DNA from: Artemisia argyi
Taxonomy: Eukaryota; Streptophyta; Magnoliopsida; Asterales; Asteraceae
Direction of reading: 5' to 3'
Assembly (NCBI GenBank): GCA_030686995.1
Contig: CM060708.1
Coordinates: 256,106,044 to 256,170,043, forward strand
Length of the DNA stretch: 64,000 nucleotides
The notes under the pieces were generated by a model. It made no database searches and was not told where the DNA came from. It saw only the letters and a list, made by a program, of their open reading frames with translations. A program made the translations under genes and the position numbers. This document shows, piece after piece, positions 32,856-43,942 of the stretch (position 1 is its first letter; each line of letters begins with the position of its first letter).

Positions 32856-33496
32856 AGGCCTTTGTGGTTAGTTGGTCACACATCGGTCGAGGAAGGAAAA
32901 ACAAAACAATCGGTCTAATATTTGACCGACTTTGCACATCTCATAACAATCCAGAAAACATAAAAATGTTACCATTTAAAAAAAGAGATAATTACCAAAA
33001 TGACCCGTTGTCCTGCGGTATAGGCATTTTTAGCCCGATTTTGCAATATTCTCGATTTAGCCCGGGTTGCCATGGGCAACTAGCGTATAGCCAACTACAG
33101 GATGACACGTGTCCGACCAACCACTGTTGGTACGAGGTACATGGAACATATTATATTTTGGGCAACTTTTGTTTTTTAGGCAACTAATATATGAGTAACT
33201 GGGTATTTTGGTCATTTAACATGGATTAAAATAATGAACCTTATATTGATCTATGTACGACTAGAAGGATACACTCATAGATACAAAAATGGTGAACCAC
33301 TCAACGTCTCCTGCTCGCCAGCGCCGTCGCGCAAAGCCGTCGTCTCCATCGTGCACCATCCCGTTGTATCCACCTTAGTCCGTCGTCTCCATCGAAATCT
33401 CACGGCGTCTCACTCCACCGCTCCGTCGACCTCTTTTCTTCATTCCATCACCGCCTCACGGCGGCTCCTCCCCACTCCACCGCCATTGGTTTTATG

Positions 33497-33629
33497 AATC
33501 TTTTTGCCGCTTTTGAGGGATCCGATTGAATCTGATTATACCCTTTTCTGATTAGGTGTTATAATCTTTTTGCAGCTTTTGAGGGATCCGATTGAATCTA
33601 ATTATACCCTTTTCAGATTAGGTGTTATA
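33497..33629. repeat. Two-copy tandem repeat, 66-bp unit
   Basis: AATCTTTTTGC[C/A]GC...GGTGTTAT occurs at 33497 and again at 33563 with three or four substitutions. Confidence 0.9.
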
Positions 33630-33684
33630 ATCATTGTTTAAGTAAAATTAAGGTACTTTTTTTTATATATTTTACAAGGTTTTC

Positions 33685-34135
33685 AAATCGGGATCCTACC
33701 CAGGATCGTTTTCGTCTTTGGAATATCATGATCGTAAGATCGGATCGAGATCTTAAGATCTTGTTATAATGTCATTTTCTTAATAGTTTTTGTAATATTA
33801 TACAAATTTACAAAGTATTATATATCATAAACACAAAATTATATGAATGTTTCATCAAAATGTTGTCCTAAATTATGATTATGAAATGTTTAATAAGATT
33901 AACATGTTGTTTTCAAAATTTTACAAAAAATAATCTAGAAAATTGCAGTGTTTTAGTTTGTTATCTGATAAAAGTAGGATCGGATCGGATTAGATCTTAA
34001 GATCCTATAGTCAAGATCGGGATCCTATAAGATCTTAAACTTTCAAAGATCCTATGTAAGATCTGGATCGTTTTTGCTTTGTAGTATCGTAAAATCGTAA
34101 GATCCTAAGATCGGGATCGGGATCCTGACAACCAT
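33685..34135. repeat. GATC-rich stretch
   Basis: GATC and extended forms (AAGATCGGGATCC, AGATCTTAAGATC) recur about 25 times within 450 bp, mostly in two clusters (33685-33765 and 33975-34130). The intervening DNA is ordinary AT-rich sequence. Confidence 0.75.
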
Positions 34136-34304
34136 GATATTTAATGTTGGTTTGATCTGAATTTTCACGATATGTAGTTTGTTAATTTTGCTTATTTTTT
34201 ATTATTTTTTTGTTTGTAAATTGTTGCTTTTTTGAAATATAAGTTGGTATGTTTTGATCGTAATTTGTGTGAAAAGAAAGGATCTTATCGACACTCTTTA
34301 TACT

Positions 34305-35016
34305 GCTTTTCCTCCAGCAACAGTCAAGTTCAGCTGTCAATTAGAATAAAAAAAATCGACCCGAATACCACTAAGCCAGTTCTCCGGTTCATTGATGGAA
34401 GCTCAATTATGGCCAAGGTATGAGCTTGATTAAGTACAAGCTGATCAACAGATCGATCATATTTATTAGCATTTCTGAATGATTCAAGTTCACTATCTTT
34501 GCACCTTACTCCATGGTTTTAGTAGACTAAGTATAGGGTGAAAATCTATTATTATGAAATCAACTTACAGACTAAGCATAGTTCTTAATGCTTGCAGGTT
34601 GTAATTGATTATGATGGTGGCAAGTCAATCATTGCCAACTTTCTTAACCTCAAGGCTACAAAGATGTTTCCCTTATGTGGAGTTAGAGGTTTTACGAACT
34701 ATCCATATGGTCATTTATTTGACCACGAGTTTGCTCGTTTCAGGAAGAACAATGTTCTTGTTGGAAAGATTCCGATCAATGGTAACTTGGTCTACTGGTT
34801 TATTACACAACCCTACGTTACTACAGGTTTGTTTATCAACATATGTTTGTACATTTCATGTACTTTAGTGTTGTTCCTTTATAAAGCTTCTTCTGTTACT
34901 AATTATGATATATACGATGAATAGATAAAAGAATTTTGGAAGATCCTGAGGAGATTCGACGATCAAGTCTAGAGTTCTTAAGTGATTTTCCCCAAGATGT
35001 TCAAGAAATGAATTGA
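34305..35016 (+). pseudogene. FAD-dependent monooxygenase (MO1/CTF2-like) gene fragment with introns
   Basis: Three exon pieces join in frame: about 34305-34417, 34598-34826 and 34925-35016, with donors AAG|GTATGAG and CAG|GTTTGT and acceptors CTTGCAG and GATGAATAG. The product matches the middle of plant FAD-dependent monooxygenases: RFIDGSSIMAKVVIDYDGG (family LIGCDG, the FAD-binding DG motif), then GVRGFTNYP, VYWFITQP, and DPEEIRRSSLEFL followed by FPQDVQEM and TGA. The N-terminal Rossmann motif and the C-terminal GD motif are missing. Retained introns mean the piece was copied as DNA. It lies inside the TIR-bounded element 32988-38354, consistent with transposon capture. Confidence 0.7.
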
Positions 35017-35818
35017 ATTCTGAGCCTTCTAACTGTTTTTACAACCGTGGTCGCATTACTGGAATTTTCGTAGTAATCCAACTCTTTTGATTGAATGGCA
35101 TGTCAGACCTGGACTCATCCAATCAATTATCGGCTGTCTGACATCCATTAAATCAAGAATGCCTGATTGCAGCTAAACACGTGATCTCTGCTGGGCCCAT
35201 CGTTAGACCAGGTTATTAAAAAGCATGATAAAGGCGTGTGAATCAAGGAGGAAGGTCAAGTTGACATTCTCTTTTTATTTATGTTGAAAACTTTGTGATA
35301 ATAGATATTTGAATTAACCAAAACTTTTTTATCATAGGAACAAGGCTGGTGGGCACCAGATATATCTAAACCCAAGGCTCGCAGTGCTTGATGTTACTAC
35401 AGTTAAGGTAAAATTTGCAAGCAACAATATGTTATCTTTTTTTAAGCAATGCCATAACCTTACCATTAACAGTCACCTTATTCTAACAGGTGCACTATTC
35501 GCTAAAAACTTAATCCCAACGGTATTGAAAAAACCAACACATGCGCAGAGCAAACAAGCAACACATGACAACAACACCACCACAGTAATAAAAAAAATTA
35601 AAAAATAATAATAAAAAAGCAAATGTGTGTTCCAACATAAAGCTTTCATGCCATAAATCTTACATTAGTTAAGTAGTAACACAAAAACTTTTCCACATCT
35701 AAAACAACTACCAACTTGAACCTTGATACATTTTCATCAAAAGATCCCCAGAACCCTACACATTCCCACCAACCCCTAAACCCAAAACACATCTTCAAAA
35801 AGAAAAAAACAAAATGCA

Positions 35819-36173
35819 TCAGTATGGCATGGCCTTGAGCTTCTGAATGAACGACAAAAGCTCCGCTGCTCGCTTTTGTTTCTTCATAACATTCACCAAG
35901 ATCATTGACTGTCAAATCTTAGGTTTGCAGATTCGTGAGCTCTGAAATGCTTTGAACAGAGGAGTCAAAAGCAAGCACCATCCCCAGCCCTCCAAGCACA
36001 AAGTCCCTCTCAGCCACACGACTCATTATCTCCTTAGCTTTATTTCTTAGCTCCCCTTCATCCACCAATGTGACAGTGACCTCCCTCTCAAACCTTACAA
36101 CCATCATGTCTCTAACCAAGGTTGACCCAGCAGCAGCACCTAACTCCTTGAAAAATGGCATTAGTGTTGTCAT
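35819..36173 (-). pseudogene. Unidentified captured gene fragment, minus strand
   Basis: A minus-strand frame from 36173 encodes MTTLMPFFKELG, FEREVTVTLVDEGEL and ERDFVLGGLGMVLAFDSS. A second piece (35908-35819), preceded by acceptor-like TTTGACAG, encodes MKKQKRAAELLSF, QKLKAMPY and a stop, which looks like a natural protein C-terminus. The composition is protein-like and unlike the surrounding DNA. I do not recognise the family. It is probably another fragment captured by the MULE-like element. Confidence 0.4.
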
Positions 36174-36179
36174 CTTTTT

Positions 36180-36435
36180 CTTTGTTATAAAAAGATGCTT
36201 TTTATAGATTGAGATTTTGCTTTGTTAGTGATTAAGTTTTTCTGTTTGTATGTCACTTATAGACACAGTGGATTTAATTATCACCCTTGAGCCACACAAA
36301 CTAATAATTACTCATGCTTCATCACTTCCACATGCATGAACAAATATTAATATTCCATCCCTTCATATACTAACCAGGTTGACCAACACACCTCCAACAT
36401 AACCAAACAAAAACTGGACAAAAAAAATTAACACG

Positions 36436-36477
<42 letters not shown>

Positions 36478-36860
36478 AATATTTGTTTTGTTATTGCACC
36501 ATTTAATTCTTTTTACATTCTTTTTTACATGTTCTTATGCATGGCGGTTATCCATCTTTCACTCGACGAATGGAAGTAAAAAACATGACTTCTAGTTGAT
36601 AAGCAAAATAACAATATTTTTTCACCAAACACTCAGTTTTGGTTTGCTTCCGCTTCATTTTTATCCGTTTGAAGACTAAACCAAACACCCCATTTGAGTT
36701 TTGACCCGCTTAAAGAGCAGCAATATATTGTAGTAGCCAAAACTCAGTGTAAGTAGCAGTATTATTATGTAATTGACCCATTTCAGCAGATGAATATATG
36801 GCAGTAACCAAATTATAGTTGCCAAAATTGAGTTTTATCCAGCTTCAAATTTTACCCATT
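36180..36860. other. Noncoding DNA inside the MULE-like element
   Basis: No gene is seen. It includes a 40-base poly-A run (36436-36475), which may mark the tail of a short retroposon. Confidence 0.5.
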
Positions 36861-37069
36861 TAAACGTCAGTCATTAAATAATTGATCCGTTTCAGCAAGT
36901 TGAATGTAAGTAGCAGTATCATTATTTTTGCGAATTTGAGATGAAACTAAGAAATGCAATCGCAATTGCAAAGAGATGAAACTGGAATACAAGTTAGCGC
37001 TAAGCGTGTCAATGTACAATATTTTTTCACCAAAAAAGAAAACTAAACATTCGATAACTAGATAAGCAT

Positions 37070-37260
37070 CATTCCTTTTCTTGCATGTTATAAGCCTTCT
37101 TTTTCTTACACCCACTGATGTTTTGACCTGGTTCATGACAGAAAGAACATGTTACTGTCCTTTTTTGCTTCACCTCATAAGGAGGTTTGGCTCTCATTGC
37201 CAAGATTGGTTGTCGTTACTTGTAACACCCAACTAAACTGGTTGCAATATCAGCATCAAA
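37070..37260 (-). pseudogene. Zinc-knuckle relic, possibly MuDR/FAR1-type transposase C-terminus
   Basis: On the minus strand, the frame around 37108-37149 reads CSFCHEPGQNISGC after KPPYEVKQKRTVT, a CX2CX4(H)X4C-type knuckle in which the His is Gln. Such knuckles end many MuDR and FAR1-like transposases. The flanking basic residues (GCKKKKAYN) fit, but no MULE DDE domain is seen nearby, so the assignment is tentative. Confidence 0.35.
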
Positions 37261-38059
37261 AAGTGATTCACTTCCAACTGCTATCTCTTTCTTGCATAAA
37301 ATGGATGTAATCTTCTCAAGACCATTTCCAACAAACTGAACATTAAAGTTTGATCCCAACAAATTAGAATTTTGTGAAAATTTACAAGCTAACCTCCTTT
37401 TGCAGAGGCAAATATATTTCATCAAGCATCTTGTATTCAATTAGATTCAAATATATTTGAAACTCAACAATAAAATGCCTAAATCAAACTCAACATAAAA
37501 TGAATAACATATACTGGTATCTAATTGCTAGAAAATCGAATAGTAAAAACCATTTACCTGGATAGTAAATAAAATCGAGGCTATACCTCCTAATTAGTAA
37601 TTATGGTGGCGAGACGGCGATGGTGATGCGCGACGTCGCCGCGGTGGTGGGGCGAGACGGTGGAGGCAATGGTGGTGTGTGGTTGTGGAGATGATATATA
37701 GTTTGAAGTGGTTGAGTTGGGCATGGCTTTAATAGGGGGGCTTTATTCTAAAATTTGTAGTAGTGGTGGTGGGTTACGGCGGCGGTGGAGGGTTACGACG
37801 ATGGTGGAGATTCAGTGGTTATAGGTTTCGGCTATGGAGGGATTCCGGTGGGGAGGGACATGTAGTGGTGGTATCAGATTGAATTGGTGATGGTAGTGCT
37901 ATATAGATCTGTATTTTTGTGTTATAAAGAGAGAGATATAGATAAATAGTATATAATATGTAAAATGACCAAAAAACCAGTTGCCCGGCTGCCTAACTAC
38001 TAATAGTTTCCCAAAATACAATACGTGACACATGTCACCCTCTGATGGAAGCTGCCCAA

Positions 38060-38326
38060 TTTTAACACTGTGTTCTCAAAATAAATTAAGAAGAAAGTGA
38101 AAGTGAAGTAAAGAAAAAGGAAGTAAAGAAAATGAGAGGAAGTAAAGTGATGTTTCACCCCAAGTGGGGTGAAAGTTTTAAAGCCAAAATTCATCCATTT
38201 TCACTCCATATTTGTAAAAAAAAAAAAAAAAAAAAACCTTGAGAACATAAGCATTTTTACATTTCTTCACTTTCACTTTCTTTCACCCCTTTTCATCAAC
38301 TTGAGAACATAGTGTAAAAGTTGCCC
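38060..38326. mobile_element. MITE-like inverted-repeat element inside the right MULE TIR
   Basis: Ends ACACTGTGTTCTCAA and TTGAGAACATAGTGT are inverted repeats, and the sequence splits the right TIR of the surrounding element. It is rich in GAAAGTGAAGTAAAG on the left and CTTTCACTTTC on the right, as expected for a palindromic MITE. A poly-A run (38217-38236) lies inside. No clear target duplication is seen. Confidence 0.55.
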
Positions 38327-38608
38327 CGGGCTAAACTTTGTAATTTTTCACTCATGACAATAATTTTGAGACGGAGGGTGTAACATATATGTGTAACTTA
38401 ATTAGTACTAGCTTACTTACTAAGATGATTTGGTTGTACTAATTAATGGTTTTTCATTCAAATGATCGTTAATTCAATAAGTTACATAGTTTGATCTGTT
38501 CTTCTTTTCTTTTTTAATCATAATGTATAATGGATCAATGACTATACATAATGATTATACATATAAATTAGTAGATTTGGTTTCGTGTACGTGACCCAAA
38601 GCTTGCGT

Positions 38609-38618
38609 GTATATACTA
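38609..38618 (+). promoter_or_regulatory. TATA-like box of GH3 copy 1
   Basis: TGTATATACT lies about 110 bp before the start codon. The promoter sequence from about 38520 to the ATG is nearly the same in copy 2. Confidence 0.5.
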
Positions 38619-38722
38619 TGTAATTACCTCTCCATCCCATCCATAATAAGTTCATAAGTCACAACACAGATCAAGTACACATACATATTCATATTATCTA
38701 TAGCTCCATAACTAGCTGTATC

Positions 38723-41687
38723 ATGGCAAATGCTTCAAGCACGTCGATACCAATGGACCCGTCACGGACCGATGCAAAGGCTCTTGACTTTATAGAAGAA
38801 ATGACTAAGAACTGCGACTCCGTTCAGAAGAATGTGTTGAGAGAGATTTTGACTCAAAATGGTGAGACTGAGTACCTCCTAAAATGGAACCTAGGTGGTG
38901 CCACTGACCGTGAAACTTTTAAGTCAAAAGTCCCTGTGATGTCGTACGAGGATCTCCAACCGTACGTCCAACGTATCGCTAATGGTGATACCTCTCCAAT
39001 CCTCACTTCCCACCCCGTTACTGAATTCCTTGCAAGGTTGCTACTCATTAGTTCATGCACTTAACAACTTTTGTCTTCATCTTAATGTCATTGTTTTAAT
39101 CATAATCTTCAAAATATAACACAGTTCTGGGACATCAGCTGGTGAAAGAAAGCTCTTCCCGACCATTGCGCAAGAGATGGATCGCAAGCTCATGCTGCTT
39201 AGTCTTTTCCAGCCCGTGATTAATCAGTGCGTAATTTTAGTTAGTATTCCATTGAAATTTTATTAAGAGATTTGCTAACAACAACCCCATGGGTATTGCA
39301 TGTTTAAGTATTCCATATATCATATATTCTTATAATTATACACTTTTAATCATTTTAAACATAAGATGTTAAGTACGAGTATAAATTATTTAGAGATAAT
39401 GCTTAAATAAAACCTAAGAGGTTCTTGTTACCAAATCCCTATTATTAATTACTAATGTCAACATTTAGTCAAGAAAATTTAATAAATGACAAAAGATGAT
39501 CAATCAATTACTAATATTAAAACCAAGGCACAATCGTATTATATGTCATTCCAATATATGATTTGACGTGTTCAAGTTTACGAGTGGATATTTTTCTTTG
39601 ACTATAGTACATTTAAAATTTATTTAACAAAACATAGTAGTTTCAAATTTATTTAACAAAACATAGTACTTTTATACAAAGCTAAGTATTTTACAAAAAC
39701 AAACTAACTCTATACTAAACTACCAAGATAACTAACTTAATCACTAAAAATCCAATACCACACTTAATATATATGTCAAAAATCACATACAAGAATCTCA
39801 AAAAGATAATCATTGGCCCACTGGTATGAAAGAACCACACCAAAAATGACCAAATAGGAATCTGATATTCTGATGTGCACATTGACCCATCGGGTGTTAC
39901 AAACAAAAAATACCACATGATCCATGACCCATCAGGTGCATTCAAGCAAAGTAGCAGCAATACCAACTTGACCCATGACCTTAAAACCAAAATAGCCCAT
40001 TATGGAAATATAGCAGAGATAAAAACCAAACATACATGTTTTGAGCCACTGAACCAAACACCCATGACAGAAATGGTGCTGACCCACTGTCCCAAACATG
40101 CAAACCCGCTGTCCCAAACACCCATATAACTGCAAACCCACTATTCCAAACACCCATATAACTGCAGACCAGTTGTCCCAAACACTTATATACTGCAAAC
40201 CCACTGACCAAACACCCAAGCTACTATGTTTTATTAAATAAATTAGAAAGTACTGTGTTTTGTTAAATAAATTTTAAAAGTACTACGGTCAAACAAAAAA
40301 CTTAAATTTGAAAGTGTATGTGTGTTGAAGGTATGTGCCCGGTTTGGACAAAGGCAAAGGACTATTTTTTCTCCAGCTTAAAGCCGATACCAAAACACCA
40401 AGCGGCTTAGTGGCTCGACCTGTTCTTACTAGTTTCTACAAGACCCTACAACTAATAACCGAAAGCTACGACCCTTATCATCATTTCACCAGCCCAAATG
40501 AAACCGTTGTATGTGCTGATTCCTTCCAAAGCTTTTACTCTCAAATGCTTTGTGGCCTTATTAACCGTCAAAAGGTTCTCCGTGTAGGGGCCGTTTTTGC
40601 TTCTGGCTTGACTCGGGCTATCAGGCTACTCATATCAAATTGGAAACAGCTTGCCTGTGATATTGAAACTGGAACCTTGAACCCCAAAATCACTGATCCG
40701 GATATACGGGCTTGTATGTCAAAGGTGCTAAAGCCTGACCCTGAATTAGCACGGTTTCTCACGAGCCAATGTTGTGAAGGGAATTGGGAAGGAATTATAA
40801 CCCGCATTTGGCCCAATACAAAGTACCTTGACGTCATTGTTACGGGTGCTATGGCCCAGTATATACCGATACTTGATTATTACAGCGGTAATCTGCCTCT
40901 AATTTCTATGGGGTATGGTTCCTCAGAATGTTACTTTGGGTTAAATCTAACCCCCATGGCTAAAGCGTCCGAGGTTTCATATACTATCATGCCAAACATG
41001 GGTTACTTTGAGTTCATTCCACATGACTCCGTTAACTCGGGTGATTTGACGCCGAAAATCATAGACCTTGCTGTCGTGGAACTCGGAAAACAGTATGAAC
41101 TGGTGATCACGACCTATGCAGGTCTTTGTCGGTACCAGCTTGGAGACATTCTTCAGGTCACTGGTTACCATAATTCCGCCCCACAATTCAAATTCATTCG
41201 AAGAAAGAATATTTTACTAAGTATTGATGCCGATAAAACAGATGAGCGTGAGTTGCAAAGCGCAATTGAGAAGGCATCGGAGCATTTGAAAATATGCAAC
41301 ACAGAAGTTCTAGAGTACACAAGCTACGCCGACACGAAAACGATACCAGGTCATTATGTAATTTACTGGGAGTTGCTGGTGAAAGATCCAAGTCATGGAC
41401 CGAGTCACAAGGTGTTGGACCAATGTTGTTTGGCAATAGAGCAATCTTTAAGTAATGTTTATCGGCATTATCGGGTTGTGGATAATACTATCGGCCCATT
41501 AGAGATTCGTGTTGTTAAGAGTGGTACATTTGAGGTTTTGATGGATTACTCTATATCACGAGGGGCATCCATAAACCAATATAAAGTTCCGAGATGTGTT
41601 AGTTTTGCACCCATCATTGAACTTTTGGATTCTAGGGTTGTATCGACCCATTTTAGCCCAAGCGCACCACAATCAGTTCCAAAATGA
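38723..41687 (+). CDS. GH3: GH3 acyl-acid amido synthetase (auxin-amido type), copy 1, 590 aa
   Basis: GH3 enzymes adenylate an acyl hormone such as indole-3-acetic acid and conjugate it to an amino acid, lowering free auxin in the cytosol. Exons: 38723-39036, 39125-39226 and 40331-41687 (1773 bases, in frame). The splice sites match those of copy 2. Features in order: [16 protein letters not shown] motif [11 protein letters not shown] across the first junction; [10 protein letters not shown] at the exon 3 start; [10 protein letters not shown]; motif [11 protein letters not shown] (often YASSE); motif III YQLGD (usually Y-R-x-G-D); [16 protein letters not shown]; and the conserved tail [14 protein letters not shown] and [12 protein letters not shown]. 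Length is normal for the family (about 590-610). The second intron holds a 698-bp inverted-repeat insertion. Similarity is to the IAA-conjugating group, but motif changes make substrate uncertain. Confidence 0.92.
39597..40294. mobile_element. Inverted-repeat insertion in GH3 copy 1 intron 2
   Basis: The left end (TTTGACTATAGTAC, then ATTTATTTAACAAAACATAG twice) and right end (reverse complement, ending GTACTACGGTCAAA) form TIRs of about 70 bp. The equivalent intron of copy 2 lacks this DNA: sequence either side (TGTCATTCCAATATAT and GTGTGTTGAAGGTATG) is joined more closely there. Family not identified. Confidence 0.65.
40083..40217. repeat. Minisatellite of about 33 bp inside the intron insertion
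   Basis: Four to five units of roughly CTGTCCCAAACACCCATATA plus ACTGCAAACCCA. The minus-strand ORFs here (repeated WVFG and GLQL words) reflect the repeat, not a gene. Confidence 0.8.
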
Positions 41688-42332
41688 ATTTTACTAAACA
41701 GTACTTAGTTGATCACCTGAACATGTTATGTGGGATGAGGCTGGGTTAATTACAAACCGGGTTCCAAAAGTGAAGAATGTTATGTGCATATTAAGTAAGT
41801 GAAGGGTGTATTATATCAATGTAGATGCCTTTAGAAAGTATTGCAAGAATAATGTGATTGTCGAAATGATGATTGTTTTTCCTGTGTGTTATGTATATAA
41901 CCTTTTGATTTGCTGGGCTTAATTCATTGTAATATGCTTTATTTTAAGGAGCTTAGTAATATATTCTCTATTGGCTTTAAATATTTTGTTTTTGCATACA
42001 TTACTAATGAATTTGTCATCAGATTGTTGGAGTTATGCTTTGCAGAAATTTACCTAAAACAGTTAAGCTTGCATGGCAAATACATGGCATGTATACGTAT
42101 ATGTAATTATACAACTATGTGGTTGACTTGTTCTAACTTCAAGTATCCCTATGTCAAAGAAGCTAATTTATATATGTTCAAGAAAAGATGTGATAAACAT
42201 ATGGGCCGATTTTAAATGACTGATGCTGAGCCGATTGGGAGTCCAACACAGGCCTGCCCCCTATTGGCATTAGGCGATAACGAAAGGTAAAATAATTTTC
42301 TTACAATCACCATGGGGACTCAGATTAAAAAG

Positions 42333-42500
42333 CCAAAGGTTGTTTTCATAATGTGAGAAACCGCAGCAAGCCGAGATTTGCCCGAATCTCACTTCACGGC
42401 ACAAGATTTATGTTACTAGGCAGTATGCAGTAGCGGTTATTGAAAGGGTGGTGAGAACGGGTACACTGCCTGTGATTGTTGGTGGATCAAGTTTTGGGCT
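42333..42500 (+). pseudogene. Adenylate isopentenyltransferase (IPT) relic A
   Basis: The frame PKVVFIM followed by a stop aligns with the start of the IPT P-loop, and a later frame reads QYAVAVIERVVRTGT and VIVGGS, matching the IPT IVGGSNSY region. The piece ends there; the C-terminal half present in relic B is missing. It lies 650 bp downstream of GH3 copy 1, at the same relative position as relic B behind GH3 copy 2. Plant IPT makes the first cytokinin precursor from dimethylallyl diphosphate and ATP or ADP; this copy cannot. Confidence 0.65.
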
Positions 42501-42644
42501 ATGATTTGACTGATAAGTGTATTATAAATAGAGATAGAAGATTAAAGGTTTTTAGTTTTGCTCTTCGGTGCACTTATTTTTTTTAACCAAAATGGCTTGT
42601 GTCCTAATGATACCCTGTGTGAGAAGCTCCCTAACCCAAATGGT

Positions 42645-42750
42645 GGTTTAAGTCTTGTTTAGGAAATGTGAGATAGATTTATAGTGTAAATATTGTGGGT
42701 TTAAGTCTTGTTTAGGACATGTGAGATAGATTTGTAGTGTAAATATTGTG
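42645..42750. repeat. Two-copy tandem repeat, 53-bp unit
   Basis: GGTTTAAGTCTTGTTTAGGA...GTAAATATTGTG occurs at 42645-42697 and 42698-42750. Only one unit exists in the matching place of the second duplicated block (about 51056-51104). Confidence 0.9.
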
Positions 42751-42758
42751 AGATAGTT

Positions 42759-42797
<39 letters not shown>

Positions 42798-43837
42798 CAG
42801 CAAGGACAATACTTCTGCATCAATCTGATCATGGGTAAGTTTAGACTACCATTTGTGCAACTAATTAATAAGATGCGGTTGTTGATTTACTTGAAATAGT
42901 AAGTTCGATTCATGGCTTTTGTTTTTGACTTTATGTTTCGAGATGGAGCTTTGTTTGTGGTATGTTCGACAACGCTAAAATTCCCCACCTTATTTTGTGC
43001 AACTACTATAAATTCCTTTTCGTTATTTGGTAACTGTTTTGTTTGAGGCCAAGTTTCAGTATAATGTCTGGTTGAAGTTGTTTTCTTTGATTCTTTATTT
43101 TTACGATAGCGGTTGAAGTGGAAAGTGATAATTTGATTAATGTATAGTAGTATATATCTTTATGTTGCGGTTATACCGGTTAATGTAGTAGTAGTATATA
43201 TCTTTATGTAAATCTGATTAGTAGACCTTTGGAATCTTTAATACAACTAAAAATGTAAAAGTCCCCTTGCTACAGGTACTTTATTATTGATTTGATAACG
43301 TTTCTTTCATGTTTCTGTAAGTTTCATCTTTTTCACATGTTTCCATCAACATCTTAATGAACTTGGTAATATAAGCTTCTTCTATTTAAGATATGACACC
43401 GTTCTATCTCTTTCAAAGATTTTTGTGGATGTCATTTGATAGTTAACAAGTACTGTAACATCAACTCATAAATGATAATGCAAGAAATGAATGGAAACAA
43501 ATGCAAACAAAAGAAGGAAAATACATGTTTTCCTAAATTCCTGTAAATGCATATAACTCTATAATAAAATTTGCAAATTCTTTTGCATGTATTCTTGCTG
43601 CGCGCATAGCTGTGCAATCAAAAAAAAAAAAAAAAAAATCTATTTTTTTTTTCCCTCATACCGCCCGTGTTGAACATGGGTTAGTTACATGTAATAGAGT
43701 TTGATTTGATCTAGTCCTTTTTTTTTTTTTTTTTTTTTTCCTTTTTTTCATCATAATATATAATGGATCAATAATACACAGAAATTAGTAGATTTGGTTT
43801 CGTGTTCGTGGGGCATATGACCCAAAGCTTGCGTGTG

Positions 43838-43847
43838 TATATATAAC
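43838..43847 (+). promoter_or_regulatory. TATA-like box of GH3 copy 2
   Basis: GTATATATAA lies about 100 bp upstream of the start codon, at the place equivalent to the copy 1 TATA. It is closer to the plant consensus than that of copy 1. Confidence 0.5.
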
Positions 43848-43942
43848 CTCTCCATCCCATCCATCATAAGTTCATAAGTCACAACACAGATCAAGTACAC
43901 ATACATATTCATATTATCTAGCTCCATAACTAGCTTTATATC

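Larger units (their letters stand above)
32988..38354. mobile_element. MULE-like element with long TIRs carrying gene fragments
   Basis: The left end (about 32988-33225) and right end (about 37959-38354) are diverged inverted repeats. Landmarks in order on the left are TTTAGCCCGGGTTGCC, GATGACACGTGTCC, TATTTTGGGCAAC, TTTAGGCAACTA and TATTTTGGTCATTTAACAT. The right end holds the reverse complements (GGGCTAAAC, GACACATGTCACC, CCCAAAATA, CTGCCTAACTAC, TAAAATGACC). GC-rich zones just inside (33300-33490 and 37590-37870) also mirror each other. Long TIRs with captured genomic fragments suggest a Pack-MULE. A 9-bp target duplication was not found, so the outer ends are approximate. A MITE-like insert (38060-38326) splits the right TIR. 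Confidence 0.65.
41688..43837. other. Intergenic region between GH3 copies
   Basis: It contains the 3' flank of GH3 copy 1, an isopentenyltransferase relic (42333-42500), a 53-bp tandem duplication (42645-42750), a 36-base poly-T (42762-42797) and another poly-A/poly-T pair near 43621-43740. The ORF at 41910-42215 has no recognisable product. No gene is seen in 42800-43620. Confidence 0.6.

Noticed and set aside
33234..33497. 87-aa ORF with Ser, Arg and Pro
   Set aside because: It lies in the GC-rich inner part of the MULE-like terminus, mirrored at 37590-37870; no domain is present.
35646..35915. 89-aa minus-strand ORF
   Set aside because: The natural-looking C-terminal reading is in another frame (35908-35819); this frame appears to be its shadow.
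39932..40219. Minus-strand 95-aa ORF rich in Trp, Val and Gly
   Set aside because: It is produced by the 33-bp minisatellite in the GH3 copy 1 intron.
40000..40220. Spaced repeats considered as a CRISPR-like array
   Set aside because: The units are contiguous and imperfect, without unique spacers, and lie in a plant intron.
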